A stretch of 64,000 bases of DNA from Pedococcus sp. 5OH_020 (GTDB lineage: Bacteria > Actinomycetota > Actinomycetes > Actinomycetales > Dermatophilaceae), in the NCBI RefSeq assembly GCF_027812955.1, contig NZ_JAPYZV010000004.1, positions 124,001 through 188,000 on the forward strand. Reading direction: 5' to 3'. Positions 42,427-51,440 of the stretch are shown here, piece after piece. The position numbers and the translations under genes were made by a program. Position 1 is the first letter of the stretch, and each line of letters begins with the position of its first letter. The notes beneath the pieces were generated by a model. The model ran no database searches and had not been told where the DNA came from. It was given only the letters and a program-made list of their open reading frames with translations.

Positions 42427-43401
42427 GTGACCACCACCCCCTCGACCACCGTGCCACCGCTGGTCCTGATCAGCGGCCCGGAGCAGGTCATCGCCGACCG
42501 CGCGCTCGCAGGGACCTTGGACGAGCTGAGGCAGGGTGACCCCGACGTCGAGGTGGTGCGACTGGACGCGGCAACGTACGACGCCGGGTCGCTGTCGCTC
42601 CACGCCAGCCCCTCCCTGTTCGGGGGCACGAAGGTGATCATCGTGCGCGACCTCGACGAGGCGTCGGACCACCTGCAGGAGGACCTGCTGGCGTTCCTGG
42701 CGGCGCCGGAGCCGGACGTCACCCTGGTGGTCGCGCACAAGAGCGGCCAGCGCGGCAAGAAGGTGCTCGACCTCCTGAAGAAGTCCGGTGCCCGCGTCGT
42801 CGACGCCCCCGCCATCAAGAGCGACCGGGACAAGACCGACTTCGCGACGCATGAGTTCCGGCGTGCGGGTCGCAAGGTCACGCCGGAGGCGGTGCGGGCC
42901 CTCGTCGAAGCAGTGGGGCGTGACGTCAGTGAGCTGGCCTCGGCCTGTCAGCAGCTCGTCGCGGACACCACCGGGGTGGTCGACGAGCAGCTGGTGGGCA
43001 AGTACCACGGCGGCAAGGTGGAGGCCACCGGCTTCCGCGTAGCCGACGCAGCCGTCGGCGGCGACGCCGGTGAGGCGCTGCGCCTGCTACGCCACGCCAT
43101 CGCCAGCGGGGTCGACCCCGTGCCGATCGTCGCCGTGCTGGCCCAGCAGCTGCGCCAGCTGGTCAAGGTCGGCTCCGCGGGGCGGGGTCGCTCGGCGGAC
43201 CTGGCCAGGGACCTGGGGATGGCTCCCTGGCAGGTGGACAAGGCGCGCCGCGCGCTTTCGGGGTGGGGCCCGGAGGGCCTCGCAACGTCCATCCAGGCGG
43301 TGGCCCTGGCGGACTTCGAGGTCAAAGGGGGTGGCCGCGACCCGGTGTATGCGGTCGAACGAGCTGTCCTGGCCATCACGTCCGCGCGGACCGGGCAGTA
43401 G
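42427..43401 (+). CDS. holA: DNA polymerase III subunit delta
   Basis: Clamp-loader subunit that opens the sliding clamp. 324 residues with the normal three-domain layout: PLVLISGPEQVIADRAL opening, SLFGGTKVIIVRDLDEA, GRDVSELASACQQLVADTTG, and the C-terminal helical domain with PIVAVLAQQLRQLVKVG and LGMAPWQVDKARR. The GTG lies 6 nt after CAGGCT. It is followed by rpsT, a pairing conserved in actinobacteria. Confidence 0.93.
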   Translation: MTTTPSTTVPPLVLISGPEQVIADRALAGTLDELRQGDPDVEVVRLDAATYDAGSLSLHASPSLFGGTKVIIVRDLDEASDHLQEDLLAFLAAPEPDVTLVVAHKSGQRGKKVLDLLKKSGARVVDAPAIKSDRDKTDFATHEFRRAGRKVTPEAVRALVEAVGRDVSELASACQQLVADTTGVVDEQLVGKYHGGKVEATGFRVADAAVGGDAGEALRLLRHAIASGVDPVPIVAVLAQQLRQLVKVGSAGRGRSADLARDLGMAPWQVDKARRALSGWGPEGLATSIQAVALADFEVKGGGRDPVYAVERAVLAITSARTGQ

Positions 43402-43452
43402 CGGAGCGGCCGCTCAGTAGGGGCCGGGGCAGCCGCTCGACCGCTGCCCGTT

Positions 43453-43482
43453 TTGGGTGCGGGGGCCAGTCGCTGGTAGATT
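43453..43482 (+). promoter_or_regulatory. Candidate rpsT promoter
   Basis: TTGGGT and TAGATT with an 18-nt spacer, 144 nt before the rpsT start. The leader between contains two GCGCGCATG direct repeats. Ribosomal protein S20 is often controlled through its leader, but I cannot identify a known structure here. Confidence 0.45.
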
Positions 43483-43626
43483 TGCCCCTCGCGTGCGCGC
43501 ATGGTCCTGCGCGCATGCTGCATCACCAGAGCGGCTCAACCACGGGCGTCCCCACGGCCCGGTCCCGAGACGCTTCTGCCGCCCTCTAACGGCAACCTCC
43601 CGACCAACCAAGAAAGACACACACCT

Positions 43627-43887
43627 GTGGCAAACATCAAGTCCCAGCTCAAGCGGATCAAGACGAACCGCACGGCGACCGAGCGCAACAAGGCGGTCAA
43701 GAGCGAGCTCAAGACCTGGATCCGCAAGTTCCAGGCCGCCGCGGAGACCGGCGACGCAGCCGCGACCCAGCGGGCGCTGAAGGCGGCGTCGACGAAGCTC
43801 GACAAGGCTGTGAGCAAGGGTGTCATCCACGCCAACCAGGCCGCCAACAAGAAGTCGGCCATGGCGAAGAAGGCTTCCTCCCTCTGA
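43627..43887 (+). CDS. rpsT: 30S ribosomal protein S20
   Basis: Binds 16S rRNA during early small-subunit assembly. 86 residues, the usual size, with the basic helical pattern [33 protein letters not shown] and the conserved [19 protein letters not shown]. It starts with GTG. The next sequence after the stop is a strong hairpin. Genes for holA and rpsT are neighbours, with the rpsT promoter in between. Confidence 0.97.
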   Translation: MANIKSQLKRIKTNRTATERNKAVKSELKTWIRKFQAAAETGDAAATQRALKAASTKLDKAVSKGVIHANQAANKKSAMAKKASSL

Positions 43888-43909
43888 GAAGGTCCTCGAT
43901 CTGACGGTC

Positions 43910-43947
43910 CACGAGGGCCGGCCACCTGCTGGTGGCCGGCCCTCGTG
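43910..43947. terminator. Strong bidirectional hairpin after rpsT
   Basis: A 17-bp perfect stem (CACGAGGGCCGGCCACC with its complement) and a 4-nt TGCT loop lie between the convergent rpsT and PemK-like genes. The stem is very GC-rich and the flanks are short; it should terminate both transcripts. Confidence 0.8.
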
Positions 43948-43971
43948 CTGTCGAGGCGACGACGGCGCCGG

Positions 43972-44535
43972 TCAGGAGCCCGGTCTGGCCCCGGACACGA
44001 CCGTTATCAGCCGGTGGAAGCGCTCTCGGTCCAGCACGGCTCCCTCGCGGCGCACCGCTGACGGGTCCACACGCACGACCCGGTCCAGCCGTACCTCGCT
44101 CGGACGTCCCTGCGAGTCCCAGGTCCCCGAACCGATGTCCTGCCAGCGCCGTCCGTGTCGGGCCTCCTGGCCGGCGTCGCGGTCATGGTCCTTGCTGGTC
44201 AGCATCAGCGCCAGCAGCCAACCCCGGTCCCGTCCGACCACGAGCACCGGCCGATCCTTGCCGCGGGAGGGGTCTTCCTCGTAGGGCACCCAGGTCCAGA
44301 CGATCTCGCCCGGGTCGGGCAGTCCGTCGGGCCGGGGGCCATAGGTCATCTCGAACGTGCCCGTGAAGTCTCCGGGGTATGCCGTCGACGCGCGGTCCAG
44401 AAGCTCCGCCGGCTGGGCAACGACGTCCGTGCGGCTGGCGACGGGCCGGGCCGTACCGCTCGATAGAAGTCCTGTCGTACGACCCCAAAGCCCTGTGAGT
44501 CGCGCCTGCAGGGTCGCTATCCGGGGCTTCGGCAT
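43972..44535 (-). CDS. PemK/MazF-like protein, orphan
   Basis: 187 residues. The C-terminal 115 residues carry a PemK/MazF-type fold: GEIVWTWVPYEEDPSRGKDRPVLVVGR is the conserved opening with the proline-arginine loop, followed by LLALMLTSKDHD and SEVRLDRVVRVDPSAV. An N-terminal extension of about 70 residues lacks any known domain. No antitoxin gene adjoins it, and it is transcribed alone from a leaderless-type promoter, so it is probably a housekeeping relative of the mRNA interferases rather than half of a toxin-antitoxin pair. Confidence 0.8.
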   Translation of the reverse strand: MPKPRIATLQARLTGLWGRTTGLLSSGTARPVASRTDVVAQPAELLDRASTAYPGDFTGTFEMTYGPRPDGLPDPGEIVWTWVPYEEDPSRGKDRPVLVVGRDRGWLLALMLTSKDHDRDAGQEARHGRRWQDIGSGTWDSQGRPSEVRLDRVVRVDPSAVRREGAVLDRERFHRLITVVSGARPGS

Positions 44536-44541
44536 GACGGC

Positions 44542-44547
44542 ACGCTA
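44542..44547 (-). promoter_or_regulatory. -10 element of leaderless promoter for the PemK-like gene
   Basis: TAGCGT on the minus strand with 6 nt to the ATG at 44535, in the 22-nt gap behind the M48 protease gene. Confidence 0.5.
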
Positions 44548-44557
44548 GCGGGGCTGG

Positions 44558-45436
44558 TCACGGGCGGTCCTTCGGCCGCCACAGCAGACGACCCGGACGT
44601 CTGCGGTCGCGCAGCGCATGCGAGCGCCAGACCAGCACCGGGTGGCTGGCCAGAGCGTTGACCACCCAGACGAAGAACCCCCGCTCGGTGGTGGCGCGGT
44701 CGGCGAGGGCGTTCACGTCCACGGTGCGGTTGAGGTACTTGCCGGCCGCGAGGGTCGCCATGGCGCTCGCACTCCCGTGCGGCACGAACGCGTACCCGAA
44801 GTTGTCGGCCGTGTACTCCTGGCTGCGACTCAGGGTCGAGCCCACGAAGGGGATCCACTGCGCGCCGCTGATCGCAAGTATTCGCCAGTAGCTCGTGTGG
44901 CCGGCGGCGATGTGGCCGACCTCGTGGCCGATGATGAAGCGGAGCGCATCGGGATCGCGAGCCTTTCCGCCGATCTCGAAGAGGTCGCTGTACACGAACA
45001 CGAACCGGCGGAAGCCGTGTCCTGACGCGGCAGCGTTGATCATCCCGTTGCCCAGCACGACATACGCGTCGGGGACCCGCGACAGGCCGTGGTGCGCGCA
45101 CGCGTCGAGGATCATCCGGTGCGCCTCCGGATACTGCGTCGGCGAGATCTTCACGCCACTGAGTCGCAGCTGGGCATACAGCTGTCCGCGCAGGAAGTAG
45201 ACGATGAGCGGAGCCGCGAGGAAGATCACGGCGTACGGATCCGGCTGGCGTCGTTCCACGACGGCCGAGACCACCTCGTACCAGGACAGCGCCCAGACCG
45301 CGACAGAGGCCAGGATCACGACCACGAGGCAGAGGTTCTCCAACGGGTGGCGCAGGTGGGAGCGCACCGCGCGCCGGTATCCCGGGGAGGGCAGGGCACC
45401 CGCCGGGGCGGGTGCGTAGTAGATCTGGTCGGCCAT
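44558..45436 (-). CDS. M48 family membrane metalloprotease (HtpX-like)
   Basis: Zinc endoprotease of the membrane, 292 residues. Two helices (about 35-55 and 70-88) precede the catalytic domain, whose HEVGH motif lies in [14 protein letters not shown]; the third zinc ligand is the glutamate in [12 protein letters not shown]. By family it acts in membrane-protein quality control. A CGAGGGG ribosome site is 3 nt before the ATG. It is divergent from an MFS gene. Confidence 0.9.
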   Translation of the reverse strand: MADQIYYAPAPAGALPSPGYRRAVRSHLRHPLENLCLVVVILASVAVWALSWYEVVSAVVERRQPDPYAVIFLAAPLIVYFLRGQLYAQLRLSGVKISPTQYPEAHRMILDACAHHGLSRVPDAYVVLGNGMINAAASGHGFRRFVFVYSDLFEIGGKARDPDALRFIIGHEVGHIAAGHTSYWRILAISGAQWIPFVGSTLSRSQEYTADNFGYAFVPHGSASAMATLAAGKYLNRTVDVNALADRATTERGFFVWVVNALASHPVLVWRSHALRDRRRPGRLLWRPKDRP

Positions 45437-45486
45437 GAGCCCCTCGCTGTCGGTCGTTGCGTGGCCTCGATGCTATGTCGCCGGGA

Positions 45487-45522
45487 ATGCCCGGCGACCC
45501 GGCCCTCGTTGCACTGCCGTGA
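45487..45522 (+). CDS. Possible 11-residue leader peptide coupled to the MFS gene
   Basis: A short frame, [11 protein letters not shown], starts with ATG behind a CCGGGA and ends in a TGA that overlaps the MFS GTG start by 4 nt (GTGA). The overlap would allow translational coupling or attenuation. Nothing but position and start/stop supports it. Confidence 0.25.
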   Translation: MPGDPALVALP

Positions 45523-46787
45523 CCGACGCGACCCTCTCCGGCTCCTCTCTCGACCTCGAGCCGGAGCCCGAGGTCCGGTCGGCGCACACGACCTTGGCCC
45601 TGCTCGCCCTAGCGGTGGGCGGCTTCGCGATCGGCACGACAGAGTTCGTCACCATGGGGCTGCTTCCCGAGATCGCCCGGGGTGTTCGGATCTCCATCCC
45701 CACCGCGGGTCACCTGGTGTCCTCGTATGCCGCCGGCGTCGTCGTGGGCGCGCCTGTCCTGGCGACCCTCGGCTCCCGGATGCCGCGCAAGCGCCTGCTC
45801 CTGTGGCTCATGGCCGCGTTCGCCGTCGCCAACGTCCTGTCCGCGCTGGCAGGTGGCTATGGCGTGCTGATGGTGGCCAGGTTCCTGTCCGGCCTTCCGC
45901 ACGGCGCGTACTTCGGCGTCGGTGCCCTCGTCGCGGCCTCCCTGGTCCCGGCACACCGGCGCACCTGGGCGGTCTCCATGATGATCGCCGGGCTCACCGT
46001 GGCGAACATCGTCGGCGTGCCGGTCACGACCCGTCTCGGCCAGGCCTACGGCTGGCAGTGGCCGTATGCCGCTGTGGGTGCGCTCGCGCTCGTCACCGTG
46101 GTCGCGGTGTGGCGCTGGGTGCCCTACTGCCCCCCGGACGGCGGGGCCACCCTCCGCTCCGAGCTGTCCGCGCTGCGGCGGCCCCAGGTCTGGTTCGCGC
46201 TGGCGATCGGCACCGTCGGCTTCGGAGGCATGTTCGCCACGTTCTCCTACATCTCGCCCACGATGACGCAGCTCGGCGGCTTCGGGGTGTCGACGGTGCC
46301 GTTGCTGCTGGCGCTGTACGGGGTCGGCATGACTGCCGGGGCGATGCTGTCCGGCCCGGTGTCGCGGCTCGGGGTGCTGCGCGGGATCACGGCGTCCCTG
46401 GGGACGATCGCGGTCATGCTGGCCCTGTTCGGTGTGGCGGTTCGGGCTTCGCACGCGCTGGCCCTGCTGGCCGTGTTCATGCTCGGCCTGCTGCCGAGCG
46501 TCCTCGTGCCGATGCTGCAGACCCGGCTCATGGACGTGGCCCACGAAGGCCAGTCGCTGGCGGCGGCGCTCAACCACTCGACGCTCAACATCGCGAACGC
46601 GCTGGGCGCCTGGCTGGGGTCCATCGTGCTGTCGGCAGGGCTCGGGTACGAGTGGCCGTCCCGGGTGGGCGCGGTGCTCGCGGTGCTGGGCGTGGGCATT
46701 GCACTGACGTCAGCGGTGACCGAGCGCCGTCACGGGCATGCCGGCTCGCATGGGAGGATGGGCCGTTCCCAGCCACCACTCCCGTGA
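45519..46787 (+). CDS. MFS transporter, AraJ/arabinose-efflux type
   Basis: Twelve-helix exporter of the DHA1 family, 422 residues. AraJ-like features are [24 protein letters not shown] in helix 1, [18 protein letters not shown] between helices 2 and 3, [19 protein letters not shown], and [21 protein letters not shown] in the second half. The GTG at 45519 places the Thr/Glu-rich head ([17 protein letters not shown]) right before helix 1; a longer frame from 45435 would overlap the M48 start region. The substrate is unknown. Ends 14 nt before lepA. Confidence 0.88.
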   Translation: MTDATLSGSSLDLEPEPEVRSAHTTLALLALAVGGFAIGTTEFVTMGLLPEIARGVRISIPTAGHLVSSYAAGVVVGAPVLATLGSRMPRKRLLLWLMAAFAVANVLSALAGGYGVLMVARFLSGLPHGAYFGVGALVAASLVPAHRRTWAVSMMIAGLTVANIVGVPVTTRLGQAYGWQWPYAAVGALALVTVVAVWRWVPYCPPDGGATLRSELSALRRPQVWFALAIGTVGFGGMFATFSYISPTMTQLGGFGVSTVPLLLALYGVGMTAGAMLSGPVSRLGVLRGITASLGTIAVMLALFGVAVRASHALALLAVFMLGLLPSVLVPMLQTRLMDVAHEGQSLAAALNHSTLNIANALGAWLGSIVLSAGLGYEWPSRVGAVLAVLGVGIALTSAVTERRHGHAGSHGRMGRSQPPLP

Positions 46788-46801
46788 GGTCGAAGCAACC
46801 C

Positions 46802-48670
46802 GTGTCCCCCCTGGCCCGCACCGCGCTGCAGCCTGCCGCGACGCCGCCGGAGAAGATCCGGAACTTCTGCATCATCGCGCACATCGACCACGGCAAGTCC
46901 ACCCTGGCCGACCGGATGCTGCAGATCACCGGAGTCGTGGACGACCGCGCCATGCGTGCGCAGTACCTCGACCGCATGGACATCGAGCGCGAGCGCGGGA
47001 TCACGATCAAGAGCCAGGCCGTCCGGATGCCGTGGGAGGTCCGGGACGATGCGGGCAATCCTGATGTCTTCTGCCTCAACATGATCGACACGCCTGGCCA
47101 CGTGGACTTCACCTATGAGGTCTCCCGTTCGCTGGCTGCGTGCGAGGGCGCTGTGCTGCTGGTCGACGCCGCGCAGGGGATCGAGGCCCAGACCCTGGCG
47201 AACCTCTACCTCGCCATGGAGAACGACCTCACGATCATCCCCGTCCTCAACAAGATCGACCTGCCGGCGGCGCAGCCGGAGAAGTACGCCGAGGAGCTGG
47301 CGGGGCTGATCGGCTGCGACCCCGAGGACTGCCTCAAGGTCTCGGGCAAGACCGGGGTCGGCGTCGAGCCGCTCCTCGACGAGATCGTGCGCCAGCTGCC
47401 GGCCCCTGTGGGTGACGCGGACGCTCCTTCGCGCGCCATGATCTTCGACTCGGTGTACGACACGTACCGGGGGGTCGTGACGTACGTGCGCGTCGTGGAC
47501 GGCTCCCTCAACCCCCGCGAGCGCATCCAGATGATGTCGACGCGGGCGACGCACGAGCTGCTGGAGATCGGCGTCATCTCGCCTGAGCCGGTGCCGTCCA
47601 AAGGCCTCGGCGTAGGGGAGGTCGGCTACCTCATCACGGGGGTGAAGGACGTCCGCCAGTCCCGGGTCGGCGACACGGTGACCAACCAGAGCAAGCCCGC
47701 CAAGGACGCGCTCGGCGGCTACCGGGACCCCAAGCCGATGGTGTTCTCCGGGCTGTACCCCATCGACGGTTCCGACTACCCCGCCCTTCGCGACGCCCTC
47801 GACAAGCTGAAGCTCAACGACGCGGCGCTCGTCTACGAGCCGGAGACCTCTGCGGCTCTCGGCTTCGGGTTCCGCATCGGCTTCCTGGGGATGCTGCACC
47901 TGGAGATCGTGCGCGAGCGGCTGGAGCGAGAGTTCGACCTCGACCTGATCTCCACCCTGCCGAACGTCGTCTACGACGTGACCCTCGAGGACGGCAAGAA
48001 GCTCGTGGTCACGAACCCCAGCGAGTTTCCCTACGGCAAGATCAGCTCCGTTCGCGAGCCCGTGGTGCGCGCGACGATCCTGGCGCCGAGCGAGTTCATC
48101 GGCGCCATCATGGAGCTGTGCCAGCAGAAGCGTGGCTCGCTTCGCGGCATGGACTACCTGTCCGAAGAACGGGTGGAGATGCGCTACACGCTGCCGCTCG
48201 CGGAGATCGTGTTCGACTTCTTCGACCAGCTCAAGTCACGGACCCGTGGATACGCGTCGCTGGACTACGAGCCCGACGGCGACCAGGAGGCCGACCTGGT
48301 CAAGGTCGACATCCTGCTCCAGGGCGAGACCGTCGACGCGTTCTCCTCGATCGTGCACAAGGACAAGGCGTACGCCTACGGCGTGATGATGGCCGGCAAG
48401 CTGAAGGACCTCATCCCGCGCCAGCAGTTCGAGGTGCCGATCCAGGCCGCGATCGGGGCGCGCATCATCGCCCGCGAGAACATCCGCGCCATCCGCAAGG
48501 ACGTGCTGGCGAAGTGCTACGGCGGTGACATCAGCCGTAAGCGCAAGCTGCTGGAGAAGCAGAAGGAAGGCAAGAAGCGAATGAAGATGGTAGGCCGCGT
48601 CGAGGTCCCCCAGGAGGCCTTCATCGCCGCGCTCTCCTCCGACGCCGGCTCCGAGAAGCCCAAGAAGTAG
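46802..48670 (+). CDS. lepA: Elongation factor 4 (LepA)
   Basis: Ribosomal back-translocase GTPase, 622 residues. G1 is in [17 protein letters not shown]2 in [11 protein letters not shown]3 [12 protein letters not shown]4 NKIDLP. Domains II-III and the LepA-specific C terminus ([20 protein letters not shown]) are complete. A GTG start begins an [18 protein letters not shown] tail typical of actinobacterial LepA; an A/G-rich stretch (GAGGTCGAAG) provides a weak ribosome site. A long hairpin follows the stop. Confidence 0.96.
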   Translation: MSPLARTALQPAATPPEKIRNFCIIAHIDHGKSTLADRMLQITGVVDDRAMRAQYLDRMDIERERGITIKSQAVRMPWEVRDDAGNPDVFCLNMIDTPGHVDFTYEVSRSLAACEGAVLLVDAAQGIEAQTLANLYLAMENDLTIIPVLNKIDLPAAQPEKYAEELAGLIGCDPEDCLKVSGKTGVGVEPLLDEIVRQLPAPVGDADAPSRAMIFDSVYDTYRGVVTYVRVVDGSLNPRERIQMMSTRATHELLEIGVISPEPVPSKGLGVGEVGYLITGVKDVRQSRVGDTVTNQSKPAKDALGGYRDPKPMVFSGLYPIDGSDYPALRDALDKLKLNDAALVYEPETSAALGFGFRIGFLGMLHLEIVRERLEREFDLDLISTLPNVVYDVTLEDGKKLVVTNPSEFPYGKISSVREPVVRATILAPSEFIGAIMELCQQKRGSLRGMDYLSEERVEMRYTLPLAEIVFDFFDQLKSRTRGYASLDYEPDGDQEADLVKVDILLQGETVDAFSSIVHKDKAYAYGVMMAGKLKDLIPRQQFEVPIQAAIGARIIARENIRAIRKDVLAKCYGGDISRKRKLLEKQKEGKKRMKMVGRVEVPQEAFIAALSSDAGSEKPKK

Positions 48671-48673
48671 CTC

Positions 48674-48744
48674 GACCGGACTCACGTTTTGTGCGGGTCG
48701 CGCAGCGCGGGACGCGCGACACTCACAAAAAGGTGAGTCCGGTC
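48674..48744 (+). terminator. Long composite hairpin after lepA
   Basis: Nested perfect stems: GACCGGACTCAC with GTGAGTCCGGTC (12 bp), TTTTGTG with CACAAAA (7 bp), and GTCGCGC with GCGCGAC (7 bp). The distal arm is the first unit of the tandem repeat that follows. Confidence 0.65.
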
Positions 48745-48838
48745 GGATGGGGTGAGTCCGGTCGGATGGGGTGAGTCCGGTCGGATGGGTGAGGGCGGGT
48801 CGGATGGGGTGAGGGCGGGTCGGATGGGGCGGGTCTGG
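48733..48838 (+). repeat. 19-bp tandem repeat array
   Basis: Three near-identical units of GTGAGTCCGGTCGGATGGG (period 19) are followed by two or three diverged units with GTGAGGGCGGGTCGGATGG (period 18-20). The array fills the gap up to the stop of the phosphatase gene. Confidence 0.85.
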
Positions 48839-49636
48839 TCAGCGCGGCTCGCGAAGGCGGCGGCATAACGTCTCCACCTGGTCCTCGCTCCAGCCCTGCT
48901 CGCGCAGCCAGCCGGCGGCGCCGCCGTGGCGCTCGGCGAGCACGGTCAGCAGCCGCTGCATCGTCTCCGGCCGCGGGACGTGCTGGGACATCGGCTGGTC
49001 GCGGAGCGTCTCCTCGTACGCCGGCCGGGTCATCAGCCGGGCGACGATCCGCTCCACCCTCTCACCGGTCGCCACATAGTCCTTCACGACGTCCTCGTCG
49101 CTGACCCCTGCCACGGACAGCGCCATGGCGACCACCGTGCCGGTGCGGTCCTTGCCCGCGGCGCAGTGCACCACCGTCGCACCGCTGCTCGTGGCGACGA
49201 CCTCGAGGGCCGCGCTGACCGAGTCCGGGCGGTCGGCGAGGTAGCCGAGGTAGTGGCTGGCCCAGTGGTCGTCGTCGCGCTTCGGCGGTTCCGGCCGGCC
49301 GCTCTCCTTGGCCCACGGCAGGACGAGCGCGGCCGCCGCGGGGTCGTCGTGCTCGTCGTCGGTCAGGAGCGAATGGTGGTGATGCGGCACGAGATCTCGC
49401 GCGCGCAGCGGTCCCGCGCCTTCGAGATGAACCTCCACGTTGCTGCGCAGGTCCACGATGTCGGTCACCCCGAGCCCGTCCACCAGGTGCGCGACGTCGC
49501 CGTCCGACAGGTCCTGGAGGTTGTCGGAGCGCAGCAGCCGGCCGGAGGCGACCCGGGAGCCGTCCGTCGTAGGCAGGCCGCCGACATCACGCATGTTGAC
49601 GACGCCGTCAAGCTCGATCCACTTCGGTGCGCTCAC
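48839..49636 (-). CDS. Tyrosine/serine phosphatase family protein
   Basis: Dual-specificity-like phosphatase of the bacterial MptpB/PtpB-like family, 265 residues. The P-loop C-x5-R is in VVHCAAGKDRTGTV; the N-terminal NMRDVGGLPTTDGSRV and GRLLRSDNLQDLS motifs and the VVDLRS-like strand IVDLRSNVEVHLEGAG are typical. Substrate may be a phosphoprotein or phosphoinositide. A TAGGGT ends 6 nt before the GTG, indicating a leaderless transcript; divergent from hemW. Confidence 0.9.
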   Translation of the reverse strand: MSAPKWIELDGVVNMRDVGGLPTTDGSRVASGRLLRSDNLQDLSDGDVAHLVDGLGVTDIVDLRSNVEVHLEGAGPLRARDLVPHHHHSLLTDDEHDDPAAAALVLPWAKESGRPEPPKRDDDHWASHYLGYLADRPDSVSAALEVVATSSGATVVHCAAGKDRTGTVVAMALSVAGVSDEDVVKDYVATGERVERIVARLMTRPAYEETLRDQPMSQHVPRPETMQRLLTVLAERHGGAAGWLREQGWSEDQVETLCRRLREPR

Positions 49637-49642
49637 CCTGTG

Positions 49643-49648
49643 ACCCTA
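49643..49648 (-). promoter_or_regulatory. -10 element of leaderless phosphatase promoter
   Basis: TAGGGT on the minus strand, 6 nt before the phosphatase GTG. Confidence 0.5.
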
Positions 49649-49690
49649 GCCGTGCGAGGCGCTTTCAGGCCTACTGGGACAATGGTGCCC

Positions 49691-50914
49691 ATGCCAAGCG
49701 CCCTGCCCGACGGCGATCCCGCGCCCGCCGACGGCCACCTCGGTCCGCAGGCACTCGCTGCGCTCGAGGGCCGTCCGTTCGGTGTATACCTGCACGTCCC
49801 GTTCTGTGCCGTGCGGTGCGGCTACTGCGACTTCAACACCTACACGCTGCGGGAGCTGGGGACCGATGGTGCCAGCGTGGCGACGTTCGCCGATGCCGCG
49901 CTGCGCGAGGTGCAGCTCGCCGCGGGTGTTCTGGGAGCTGCGCCCTGCGTCGACACCGTGTTCGTGGGCGGCGGGACTCCGACGCTGCTGGCGGCGGCGG
50001 ACCTCGGACGGATGCTCGGCGGCATCCGCGAGACCTTCGGCCTGGCCCCCCATGCCGAGGTCACCACGGAGGCCAACCCCGACTCGGTGGCTCCGGACGA
50101 CCTGGAGCTCCTGGCGGTGGCCGGCTTCACGCGCGTGTCGCTGGGGATGCAGTCCGCCGTGCCACACGTCCTGGCGACGCTCGACCGCACGCACGACCCA
50201 GCCAACGTGGCGCGGGCGGTGCAGGCGGCTCGCGCGGCCGGCCTGCAGGTGAGTCTGGACCTCATCTACGGAACGCCGGGGGAGAGCCTCGCGGACTGGC
50301 GACGCAGCCTCGAGGCCGCTGTCGCCCTGGAGCCCGACCACATCTCGGCCTACGCACTGGTCGTCGAGGAGGGCACCAGGCTGGCGACCCAGGTACGACG
50401 GGGCGAGGTCACCGCCCCGGAGGAGGACGACGAGGCTGCCAAGTACGAGATCGCCGACGAGCTGCTCGCCGGGGCGGGGTACGGGTGGTACGAGGTGAGC
50501 AACTGGGCCCGTCGGGAGGACGCCCGCTGCAGGCACAACGAGGGCTACTGGGCGGACGGCAACTGGTGGGGGGTCGGACCAGGCGCGCACAGTCATGTCG
50601 GTGGTGTGCGCTGGTGGAACGTCAAGCATCCCAACGCGTACGCCGCGCGGGTCAACGCAGGGCAGAGCCCTGCGCACGCGCGTGAGACGCTCACCGAGGA
50701 GCAGCGCTACGACGAACGCGTGCTGCTCGGTATCCGGCTCGTGGACGGTCTGGCGGTCGGTGACCTTCGCAGCGAAGGCCGGACCGCCCTGGCGGGTCTC
50801 ATCGCGGACGGTCTGGTGGACGCGCCCTCAGTCCTGCGCCGTCGTCGGGTGGTGCTGACGAGGCGGGGCCGACTGTTGGCCGACACGGTGGTTCGCCGGC
50901 TGCTGGCTGTCTGA
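49691..50914 (+). CDS. hemW: Radical SAM heme chaperone HemW
   Basis: Radical-SAM protein that delivers heme, long misannotated as oxygen-independent coproporphyrinogen oxidase. 407 residues. The cluster cysteines are Cys39, Cys43 and Cys46 in CAVRCGYCDF; TVFVGGGTPTLL, EVTTEANPDSV and LDLIYGTPGESLADW follow, and the C-terminal HemW domain is present. The residue pattern CxxxCxxC followed by D-F, not a fourth cysteine, is that of HemW. An in-frame ATG at 49682 is an alternative start. Confidence 0.93.
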   Translation: MPSALPDGDPAPADGHLGPQALAALEGRPFGVYLHVPFCAVRCGYCDFNTYTLRELGTDGASVATFADAALREVQLAAGVLGAAPCVDTVFVGGGTPTLLAAADLGRMLGGIRETFGLAPHAEVTTEANPDSVAPDDLELLAVAGFTRVSLGMQSAVPHVLATLDRTHDPANVARAVQAARAAGLQVSLDLIYGTPGESLADWRRSLEAAVALEPDHISAYALVVEEGTRLATQVRRGEVTAPEEDDEAAKYEIADELLAGAGYGWYEVSNWARREDARCRHNEGYWADGNWWGVGPGAHSHVGGVRWWNVKHPNAYAARVNAGQSPAHARETLTEEQRYDERVLLGIRLVDGLAVGDLRSEGRTALAGLIADGLVDAPSVLRRRRVVLTRRGRLLADTVVRRLLAV

Positions 50915-50951
50915 CCCCCGGGCGGCACGCCGGTCAGAGGTCACACGCCGG

Positions 50952-51347
50952 TCAGGAGAGGACGCGGATCTCGAACGGGTACCGGTAGGGCTCGTTCCTG
51001 TTCGCCTTGACCGCTCCCTGGATGTGGCACACGAGCGCCGTCAGGCCCGCGACGATCCACAGCACGACGGCGACCGGGATCAGGATGATGGTGAACAGGC
51101 AGATCCAGCCCACGATGAAGGCTGCCCAGATCGCCAGGTTGAAGTTGAAGGCCCCCGCGGCGGCCTGCCGAGCCAGCGGGCTGCGGTCCTTGTAGAGCGC
51201 CCACACGATCAGCGGCCCCACGATGCTCAGCCAACCGGCGGAGACGACCGCGGCGATGATGGCGGACAGGTGCGCGAGGATGGAGGCGGTTCGCTCCTCG
51301 GCCGAGGGAAGGGGTTGCGACGAGGGGTGGCTGGGCTGCTGCGTCAT
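50952..51347 (-). CDS. DUF4870 membrane protein
   Basis: 131-residue membrane protein of the DUF4870/Tic20-like family. After a Gln/Ser/Pro-rich head come three helices: ILAHLSAIIAAVVSAGWLSIVG, AIWAAFIVGWICLFTIIL and VAVVLWIVAGLTALVCHI, with the signature GPLIVWALYKDRSPLARQAA between the first two. GGAGGA lies 5-6 nt before the ATG. Function unknown. The short gaps on both sides hold only small direct repeats. Confidence 0.88.
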   Translation of the reverse strand: MTQQPSHPSSQPLPSAEERTASILAHLSAIIAAVVSAGWLSIVGPLIVWALYKDRSPLARQAAAGAFNFNLAIWAAFIVGWICLFTIILIPVAVVLWIVAGLTALVCHIQGAVKANRNEPYRYPFEIRVLS

Positions 51348-51440
51348 GGTTCCTCCGAGGTGGTGTTGCCACCAGTGAAGCGCACGAAGGGCACAGCGGG
51401 TTGGCGTTTCGGGGTGAGACGGGGTGAGACCAGGGCTCGT

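Noticed and set aside
43972-44535. PemK-like gene as a complete toxin-antitoxin system
   Set aside because: No antitoxin frame is seen next to it, and its N-terminal extension and single-gene promoter argue against it.
48733-48838. Tandem repeats considered as a CRISPR array
   Set aside because: Units are directly adjacent without unique spacers and no cas genes are present.
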